Origin: Puniceicoccus vermicola
GTDB taxonomy: Bacteria > Verrucomicrobiota > Verrucomicrobiia > Opitutales > Puniceicoccaceae
Assembly: GCF_014230055.1 (NCBI RefSeq)
Contig: NZ_JACHVA010000123.1
Location: forward strand, 1 to 43,715
Direction: 5' to 3'
Length of the DNA stretch: 43,715 nt
The notes below the pieces were generated by a model. That model had not been told where the DNA came from and ran no database searches. It worked only from the letters and a program-made list of their open reading frames with translations. Of the stretch, positions 37,773 through 43,715 are shown in pieces. Position 1 is the stretch's first letter, and every line of letters begins with the position of its first letter. The position numbers and the translations under genes are program-made.

Positions 37773-38657
37773 ATGAGTACTTTAGAGAACCCGGGATCGC
37801 TACGACGAGTTGCGCTGTGTTTGGCCGTTATTTTTGGCGGCCTTGTTTCGCCTGCTGGGGCTGAAGTTGAGGGTGAGAAAATACAGCCCAATGAAGAGCA
37901 AAAGCTTCTCATTAATAGCATGCGGCGAGGGGTTCAGCCCGCTGATGAGCCGGTTGCTTTCTTGGACCTGGACCTTGGGGTGGTCGGGAGGCCTAATCCT
38001 CATTTCGGTGAAATTTCCGAAAAATTTCTTCGTAAGCATGAGGAACGGATGAACCGCAAAAAGGAGTCTGTCGACTTGGTCTTTCTGGGAGATTCGATCA
38101 CGGCGGGATGGACCGGGGCCGGGATCCGCACATGGAATGAATATTTTCTACAATACGATCCCGTCAATTTGGGGATCGGCGGCGAGAGGACCCAGCATGT
38201 GCTTTGGCACATCGAAAATGGGTTTTTGGACGAAATCGATCCCTGCGTCGTTGTTTTAATGATCGGGACGAATAATCTGTCCCACCATTCCAATCAGGAG
38301 ATTGCGGCGGGGATTACCCGGATTGTCGATGTCATCCACGAAAAACTTCCGAAGGCCGAGGTGCTTCTTCTAGGAATCTTTCCGCGGGGAGGAGATCCCT
38401 CCGAAAAGAGGGTTCGTGAAATTCGGGAACGAATTCGCAAGATCAATGAAACGATCTCCAAGCTCGATGACGGCGAGAAAACGAGATATCTGGATCTTTC
38501 TGCGAACTTCTTGGATGAGAGCGGACAGCTGTCGCGCGAGATTGTGCCGGATGGGCTCCATCCGAACGGGAATGGCTACCGGGTATGGGGACAGGGAATG
38601 GCTTCCGTGATCGACGAAATGATGGATTGCGATGTAAAAACTTCGGATCGCAACTAA
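37773..38657 (+). CDS. Secreted GDSL-type esterase (PAF-acetylhydrolase-like)
   Basis: The product has 294 residues. A signal peptide covers ~1-30 (RRVALCLAVIFGGLVSPAGA). The catalytic blocks are LGDSITAGW, NLGIGGERTQHVLW, LMIGTNNLS and DGLHPNGNGY. The pattern is closest to PAF-acetylhydrolase-like GDSL enzymes, which act on acetyl esters. It is the last gene of the operon and converges with the GntR-LacI regulator gene, with 47 bp between stop codons. Confidence 0.9.
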   Translation: MSTLENPGSLRRVALCLAVIFGGLVSPAGAEVEGEKIQPNEEQKLLINSMRRGVQPADEPVAFLDLDLGVVGRPNPHFGEISEKFLRKHEERMNRKKESVDLVFLGDSITAGWTGAGIRTWNEYFLQYDPVNLGIGGERTQHVLWHIENGFLDEIDPCVVVLMIGTNNLSHHSNQEIAAGITRIVDVIHEKLPKAEVLLLGIFPRGGDPSEKRVREIRERIRKINETISKLDDGEKTRYLDLSANFLDESGQLSREIVPDGLHPNGNGYRVWGQGMASVIDEMMDCDVKTSDRN

Positions 38658-38704
38658 TGTCCTCGGTTTGGATCCGGGGGTATCGGTCTGAGTCGCTCAC
38701 GCAC

Positions 38705-39850
38705 TCATTTTTTAGAGTGGTTCCTGATGACGAGTTTCGGCTTTATGAGGATAGGGTCGTTGGCTGGTGTTCGACCTTCGCTCACCTGATCAATGATCGA
38801 GATTGCTTTATTGACGATTGTTTCGAAATTGAAATCGATGGAGCTGAAGGATGCATTGCCCGCTTTACTCCATTCGGTGTTTCCGTAGCCGACAACCTCT
38901 AGGTTTGCAGCTTGAGCAGGTTTTCGGTGCAACAGTATATTCTGTGCCAGCCAAGCTTCGTAGTCGCGTAACCCGAAAATGGCAGTTGGTCCCGCTTTTG
39001 CCTTTAACTGTTTGAGGAAGGCCTTTTCGTCTAGCTCATGGTGGTGGAGGATGTTTGTCGAATGGCTTGCCAGTTTTGTCCATTCTCCTCCCATCGACTC
39101 CCATTTGTGACGGAAGTGGCAAGCTGGGTATCCTTGGTCTGGCCTGTCGGATTCGATCTGAGCGATCTGAGTGTCCGTCCCGACAAGCATTACTTTGCGG
39201 TGTCCCTGAGCCCAGAGATGTTTGGCGACCATATCTCCTCCGGCTTCTACGTCGTGAAGCACCCGATAAAGTCCTGGCCATGTCGATTCGCTTACCCATG
39301 AGAAGACTGCAATCGTCGTCTTTTGCTTCATGCCTGGGAGGTCGAACACGCTGTAGGGGAAATGTCCGCTTCCTTGAACGACCATGATTTTAGATTCGGA
39401 ATATCCGATTCTTCGAATGACTTCACCTTGCCCGCTTCCCTTTTTGGGGTCGATCCCTACTAGACTTCCAATTTTGCCGTGCTCGGCCAAGGCTTCCATG
39501 AACATGGTTAGGAGGTTGCTCCACAAATGGTCCTTTGAGTGCATGCAAAGGGAAACCACGTCTGCCATGGTAAGGGATCGATGACGTGACGCGATATAGG
39601 TGCCTGAGCCGTTTCGGAGTTCCACATAGCCCTCATTTTCAAGACGTTGCAGGGCTTGGCTGATGGGGAATGTGCTTACATTCAGCATCGCTGCCAGTTT
39701 TCGATTGGATAGCAGCCGATCTCCGATTTCTCGTTCTGGAGAGGTTATGTAATTCTTAAGCTCTTCGTAGATTCTTCTGGCTTTACTTTCTCTTTCGCCC
39801 GTGAAGCTTTTTGTCGGAATCTGATTCGGGCGCTGCGCGCTTTTCTTCAT
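38705..39850 (-). CDS. GntR-LacI hybrid transcriptional regulator
   Basis: The product has 381 residues. Residues ~20-90 form a GntR winged helix (RRIYEELKNYITSPEREIGDRLLSNRKLAAMLNVSTFPISQALQRL, then ENEGYVELRNGSGTYIASR). Residues ~100-380 form a LacI-type periplasmic-binding-like sensor (HLWAQGHRKVMLVGTD, LKAKAGPTAIFGLRDYEAWLAQN, VVGYGNTEW). Such AraR-type hybrids are usually repressors released by a sugar. Its gene diverges from the prepilin-like gene, and an operator copy lies between them with a weaker one at 39965-39983. It is the most likely binder of the shared 19-bp element and controller of the 20455-38657 operon. Confidence 0.9.
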   Translation of the reverse strand: MKKSAQRPNQIPTKSFTGERESKARRIYEELKNYITSPEREIGDRLLSNRKLAAMLNVSTFPISQALQRLENEGYVELRNGSGTYIASRHRSLTMADVVSLCMHSKDHLWSNLLTMFMEALAEHGKIGSLVGIDPKKGSGQGEVIRRIGYSESKIMVVQGSGHFPYSVFDLPGMKQKTTIAVFSWVSESTWPGLYRVLHDVEAGGDMVAKHLWAQGHRKVMLVGTDTQIAQIESDRPDQGYPACHFRHKWESMGGEWTKLASHSTNILHHHELDEKAFLKQLKAKAGPTAIFGLRDYEAWLAQNILLHRKPAQAANLEVVGYGNTEWSKAGNASFSSIDFNFETIVNKAISIIDQVSEGRTPANDPILIKPKLVIRNHSKK

Positions 39851-40061
39851 CTCGGAAAATCAAAGAGTTAGCGCAATTGCCTCTCAAGGAGCCAGCTCAG
39901 GCATTGGAGGGTGTCTTTGCGGCAATGCTGGATCCCCGCGTTCGTGTTTCGGTAGAGTTTTATCATTTGGTATCGGTGTGATATTATCCTTGATTTTCGC
40001 AGGCTAATAGCGGGAAGTCATTTTGTAAAGACTCACGATGTCCAGGTTTAAGCTTGATCAA

Positions 40062-40080
40062 TTTTGATATTAATGTGATA
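40062..40080 (-). promoter_or_regulatory. Operator copy 4 between regulator and prepilin-like gene
   Basis: On the minus strand this reads TATCACATTAATATCAAAA, 16 of 19 identical to copy 2 at 18312-18330. Unlike the other three it has no TTGACA-like hexamer at the matching distance. It lies 11 bp before the start at 40091 and ~210 bp upstream of the regulator start, so it may serve autoregulation, repression of the prepilin-like gene, or both. Confidence 0.6.
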
Positions 40081-40090
40081 TTTTCGGGTG

Positions 40091-43000
40091 ATGACTGAAG
40101 GAGTTTCGCCGCAGAGCCAAATCGATTGGGATCATAAAATGGGTTTTGCGCTGTTGGTCTCCCTGAGCCTGCTGAGCTTTTTGCTGCTAGTGACGGTCGC
40201 GCTTTCTGCTTTTCTTCGAGTCGAGACTCAAGGAGCGGAGAGCTCGCGTAATTTGACCCTGGCTCGCCAGAACGCTCTGTTTGGATTAAGCGTGGCTTTC
40301 GGTGAGCTTCAGTGCAGCCTTGGCCCGGATACGCGGGTCAATGCTCGAACGCTACTGATTGCCCGAGATGAACGGATCGCCATTTCCGATTCGGATCTTC
40401 CGGCTGCGAAGTCTCCGAAAGCATGGTGGGTTGGCGTGGTTGATTCGGACGGGGAGAGTAGTTTTCAGCGTAGCGCTGGAGAAACTCCGGTTGCTTGGCT
40501 TGTGTCGGGTCTGAAGAATAACGATTCCAATGCTCTCACGGATTCAGACCCGTTCCAGGAGAGCGGAGCGATACCACTTTTTGATGACGGAAGTATAGAT
40601 CTCGCTCTTCTGAGCGATGGTAAACCGATCGAAGGGGGAAGGGTTCCGATCCGTGGGGCAGACTCCGAAAGCGATTTTGGATCGTATGCGTGGATCGTCG
40701 ATGATGAAGGCTTGAAAGCTCAGTTGGCCCTTCGGGATCCCTTGGATGGAGGCTTGGTTGAACCCCTTGGCGGTGGGGTTTTGCCGGGTGCTTTTGACTT
40801 GGCAATTCTGGAGGGAATGGATGGCCTCTCCGGAATTCTTCCAGAGGATATGAGTTTACTCGTCGCTTTGGCTCAATTATCGGCTTTGGGCGCCGATCAG
40901 GACGTCGCCTTGGACAAGCGATTCGACTACACGACACAGTCTCTCGGGGTGCTGGCAGACGTTCGGAATGGGGGTCTTAAGCGTGACCTGACGATCGCCT
41001 TTGAGCGTGATGAGGTCTTTGACGAGGTTTTCGATCCGTTTGCAGGCGGGCGTCCCAAATTGACCCCCGCCGCTCTAACCGGAGATCCGCGACGGCAGCG
41101 GGTGCTTATGGACAGGGAGAAGTTAAGTACCTCGGACGACCTACTGCGGGGCGGTTACATCCATTGGGGTGTCTTCAACGACTATTATAATCTTAAGCGC
41201 TTCATCATGAATTTAGAGGAACCAGCTACTGGAGAAAAGGTTGCGTCTCTGGATCCCACGCTTTTCAACGCCAGCGGTTTCACTGATGCGGGCCATCCTT
41301 CCTTTCCTAATCACAAATTTTACGGAGGGGCTCTCGGTCCTCATGATATGGCTGCGGAACCGGGCGAGTATCATCCAGAGCATCCTTACGGCGACTTTTT
41401 GGTAGCAGCGAGCGATTACGGAAATGAGGTAACCTATTTTAGGGGAGAAGGGGGGTTCTCTGTCGGAGATCCTTCGGCTCGGGCTGAACTGCCGCGGCGT
41501 TCCAATGAATACAGGCATTCACCGATTACCCCGGTGCTGTCACTTCTTCAGGTGAACTCTTGGCTGGAGAAAAGACGCGACAATCCGGTTAATCCGGAGA
41601 ACGACGACCTCCTTTCAAAGGTGCAAGTATGGTCCTCTCTCTACAACCCGTATAACATTGGCGTCGACATGACAGCCAATTATGTCACGCCTGCTGGTCC
41701 GTCTGACTTGAGGAAACCGGTTCGGGGTCCGTTTCTCATGAACTACCCGGGTGTGCAGATGAACTACGGAGGTGCATTGACTGATTATTTGGAAAGAACC
41801 TATTTTATCGAGGATCCAGCCGGAGATATGAGCTTTTTTGCTTCGTTTAAAGCGTTGGATAATGCGGGCAATATTGGATTCTATACTCTTTCCGCCCATG
41901 TTGAAGGGTCTGTCCTTCTACAGCCCGGCCGTAGTCATGTGATGACCCGGATGGAAGATATAAGCGTTGCAGGAAGTCCCAGATTTTCAGGTTTTACCGA
42001 TGAGGTTGCCGATCCGACCCTTTACGGGATCAAGAGTCCAATCGACGATATCAGTACCGATTCGGAAGTTTTTGAGGCTAGCGTGGTTTGGGAAAATCCT
42101 GCCTTTTTGCATGGCTTGGATTTTCACTCTAAGCCTGTTCTCGGAGTCAGGAATCGGAACGGCGAGGTAGTCAATCGTTTGGTTCCCGATTCTGCCCAGG
42201 TTATGTTCGCTCCGTTCGCGTGGGATCGGGTTTTATGGACTTATGCTAACGAAGATTTAAGTAAAAAAAGTGAGGATGGTAAGAGGGTCCTTAAAATTAA
42301 GAAGGGGGCCGTTCCCCGACCGGGCAAGAAACTCAAAACGATAGCCCCGGTGCCTCCGAGCCGGAATGTGGTGTTGAGCGCGGAGATGAGGTTGCGCACG
42401 ACCAAGGAGCCCGGGGAGTCGGTGCCGCTCCTTGCTGCTGCGAATGTTCGGGCGATGTGGTGCAATCCCCGTTGGGATTACGGGATTAGCTCTTCAACGG
42501 ACTCGCCGATCTTGGCGGCCTACAGTATTGAGAACGAAGGCGAGACCTACGAACCCCGGGTGCAAATGAAGCCGGGAAATAATGGCCGTGGCTACTCCTA
42601 TTGGGGAGCCGGAAACGGCCCTGCGGATGGTTATGACCGAGTGATTCTCTTCGACGTGCCGCGCGTCGATCTGGTTTCGCTCGGGCAGTTGCAGCATGCA
42701 AACGCCGGACGCTTTAGTTACGAGCCGTCTTATATTGTCGGCAACTCGTACCCGAATCCCCGGATCAAGCCACTGGATCAATGGCGGGCGAGCGTGACCG
42801 ATCAGTTTAGCGGTTTCGATACGGGTCTGGACGAGGATGAAAACTGGGGAATCAGTGGATCGTTCAATCTCTATGACGCGTCGTATCTGGTCAATGAACA
42901 CCTTTGGGATAGCTTCATCTTTACGACGATCCCGCAGGTCGCCGACAACTACGGTGAGACGGGAATCGAGCCGTCCTTCGAAGAGTTGCTGAGCGGCGAG

Positions 43001-43715
43001 GCCTCTTTGCCCAATCCCCGTTTTAAGCCCTACACTCCGGGCGATTCCCAATTCACTGCGGAGGTGCTCCAGGATGTTGGCGACGAGGAGTCCGGAAGCT
43101 TCTTTCACAACGCGGGTCATCTCATGGTTGAAGGGATGTTCAATGTGAACTCGACCTCGGTCGATGCGTGGGAAGCTTTTCTTTCCGGCACGCACAAACT
43201 GCCGGTCCAGAAGCTCACCGAGAATGGTCAGATCGCCGATTTTTGGTCTTCAAGCGAAATCGAGGGAGTGCGGTTCCCCCGGGTGCAGATGGTAATGGAT
43301 AATACCAGCCCGGAGAGTCCGGCAGGGGAGGGGAACGATAGTTTCTGGATCGGCTTCCGCACGCTGAAGCAGGAAGAGGTGCGGCGCTTGGCCGAAGAGA
43401 TCGTCGTGGAAGTCCGCAAGCGGGGTCCATTTCTGAGCTTGGGCGACTTCGTCAATCGGAAGTTGGAGGACGGCGAGCTGGGAGAGGCGGGTGCGCTACA
43501 GGCGGCGATTGATCGGACGATCAACATCAGCATAGACGGGGATATCGCTGAGGAGGCCACGAATCCCTCCGTCCCCGGGCAAATGTCGCAGGCCGCCGGT
43601 TTTCCCGGCTATCTGCAGCAAGGAGATATCCTGCAGGCGCTGTCCCCGTATATGACGGTGCGCTCGGACACGTTCACGGTAAGAGTCTACGGTGATAGGG
43701 TGTCGCCCGTGACCG
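40091..43715 (+). CDS. Very large prepilin-like 'Verru_Chthon cassette A'-type protein, 3' end outside window
   Basis: An uninterrupted frame runs from the ATG at 40091 to the window end, more than 1208 codons. Residues ~17-41 are a hydrophobic helix after a short polar start (MGFALLVSLSLLSFLLLVTV), like type IV prepilin N-termini, followed by ARQNALFGLSVAFGELQ and LGPDTRVNART, features I recall from the large verrucomicrobial Verru_Chthon cassette A/PilX-type proteins. Later parts (GYDRVILFDVPRVDLVSLGQLQHAN; FWIGFRTLKQEEVRRLAEEIV; SDTFTVRVYGD) fit the same group. M17 at 40139 is an alternative start. The function is unknown; a surface or pseudopilus-like role is a guess. It may be controlled by operator copy 4. 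Confidence 0.82.
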   Translation, partial: MTEGVSPQSQIDWDHKMGFALLVSLSLLSFLLLVTVALSAFLRVETQGAESSRNLTLARQNALFGLSVAFGELQCSLGPDTRVNARTLLIARDERIAISDSDLPAAKSPKAWWVGVVDSDGESSFQRSAGETPVAWLVSGLKNNDSNALTDSDPFQESGAIPLFDDGSIDLALLSDGKPIEGGRVPIRGADSESDFGSYAWIVDDEGLKAQLALRDPLDGGLVEPLGGGVLPGAFDLAILEGMDGLSGILPEDMSLLVALAQLSALGADQDVALDKRFDYTTQSLGVLADVRNGGLKRDLTIAFERDEVFDEVFDPFAGGRPKLTPAALTGDPRRQRVLMDREKLSTSDDLLRGGYIHWGVFNDYYNLKRFIMNLEEPATGEKVASLDPTLFNASGFTDAGHPSFPNHKFYGGALGPHDMAAEPGEYHPEHPYGDFLVAASDYGNEVTYFRGEGGFSVGDPSARAELPRRSNEYRHSPITPVLSLLQVNSWLEKRRDNPVNPENDDLLSKVQVWSSLYNPYNIGVDMTANYVTPAGPSDLRKPVRGPFLMNYPGVQMNYGGALTDYLERTYFIEDPAGDMSFFASFKALDNAGNIGFYTLSAHVEGSVLLQPGRSHVMTRMEDISVAGSPRFSGFTDEVADPTLYGIKSPIDDISTDSEVFEASVVWENPAFLHGLDFHSKPVLGVRNRNGEVVNRLVPDSAQVMFAPFAWDRVLWTYANEDLSKKSEDGKRVLKIKKGAVPRPGKKLKTIAPVPPSRNVVLSAEMRLRTTKEPGESVPLLAAANVRAMWCNPRWDYGISSSTDSPILAAYSIENEGETYEPRVQMKPGNNGRGYSYWGAGNGPADGYDRVILFDVPRVDLVSLGQLQHANAGRFSYEPSYIVGNSYPNPRIKPLDQWRASVTDQFSGFDTGLDEDENWGISGSFNLYDASYLVNEHLWDSFIFTTIPQVADNYGETGIEPSFEELLSGEASLPNPRFKPYTPGDSQFTAEVLQDVGDEESGSFFHNAGHLMVEGMFNVNSTSVDAWEAFLSGTHKLPVQKLTENGQIADFWSSSEIEGVRFPRVQMVMDNTSPESPAGEGNDSFWIGFRTLKQEEVRRLAEEIVVEVRKRGPFLSLGDFVNRKLEDGELGEAGALQAAIDRTINISIDGDIAEEATNPSVPGQMSQAAGFPGYLQQGDILQALSPYMTVRSDTFTVRVYGDRVSPVT

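Noticed and set aside
42494-43195. Minus-strand open frame of 233 codons near the window end
   Set aside because: It is the reverse shadow of the long prepilin-like gene starting at 40091, whose frame is continuous and has family features.
1-43715. CRISPR arrays, tRNA or rRNA genes, riboswitches
   Set aside because: I saw no regularly spaced repeats and no cloverleaf or rRNA-like sequence. The only notable long direct repeat is the 88-bp pair at 32771 and 33858.

Overview
The window looks like a chromosomal segment from a marine-type Verrucomicrobiota, most likely class Opitutae (Puniceicoccales/Coraliomargarita-like). This is an inference from gene content: sulfatases, a PEP-CTERM surface protein, very large CBM9-like/GH123-like (DUF6067-type) secreted proteins, a GntR-LacI hybrid regulator, a huge prepilin-like 'GFALL' protein and many SGNH esterases. 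I see no rRNA, tRNA, CRISPR array or intact mobile element.

Layout. (1) 1-1089: a small doubtful ORF and an IS481-family transposase remnant. (2) 1351-4158: an AraC-type regulator divergent from a PIG-L-type deacetylase and a glucosamine-6-phosphate-deaminase-like protein, plausibly an amino-sugar module. (3) 4266-5669: a membrane-anchored, degenerate vWA-like protein. (4) 5857-11019, minus strand: an alpha/beta esterase, an IS3 OrfA remnant, two S1 sulfatases and a secreted GDSL hydrolase. (5) 11163-15695, minus strand: a 1510-residue secreted beta-helix protein, probably first in the transcription unit feeding the GDSL and sulfatase genes. (6) 16163-20243: a GH36-like alpha-glycosidase and a PEP-CTERM protein. 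(7) 20455-38657: ten tightly packed plus-strand genes, apparently one ~18-kb operon. It holds two giant paralogous CBM9/GH123-like proteins, an unclassified TIM-barrel-like protein, two SIAE/SASA esterases, a GH65-like enzyme, a CBM9-like protein and two SGNH esterases. (8) 38705-39850, minus strand: a GntR-LacI regulator, divergent from a >1208-residue prepilin-like protein that runs off the window end.

Together the genes look like a polysaccharide-utilisation locus for a sulfated and acetylated glycan. Predicted export signals split the enzymes. The beta-helix protein, the giant proteins, one SASA esterase and two GDSL esterases carry signal peptides. The sulfatases, GH65, SIAE, probably GH36 and the 657-residue protein do not, which suggests initial attack outside the cytoplasm and final breakdown inside. 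No transporter gene is present, and I cannot name the substrate.

The most notable finding is a 19-bp sequence, TAnCACWTTAATAWCGATA, found four times. Three copies sit 17-18 bp downstream of a TTGAC(A/T/C) -35-like hexamer, ahead of the beta-helix gene, the PEP-CTERM gene and the 18-kb operon. The fourth lies between the GntR-LacI regulator and the prepilin-like gene. This looks like a local regulon with promoter-embedded operators. Other points of interest are an 88-bp imperfect direct repeat flanking one esterase gene, which suggests it is a late insertion into the operon, and a malectin-like module that appears nested and in swapped order inside the beta-helix protein.
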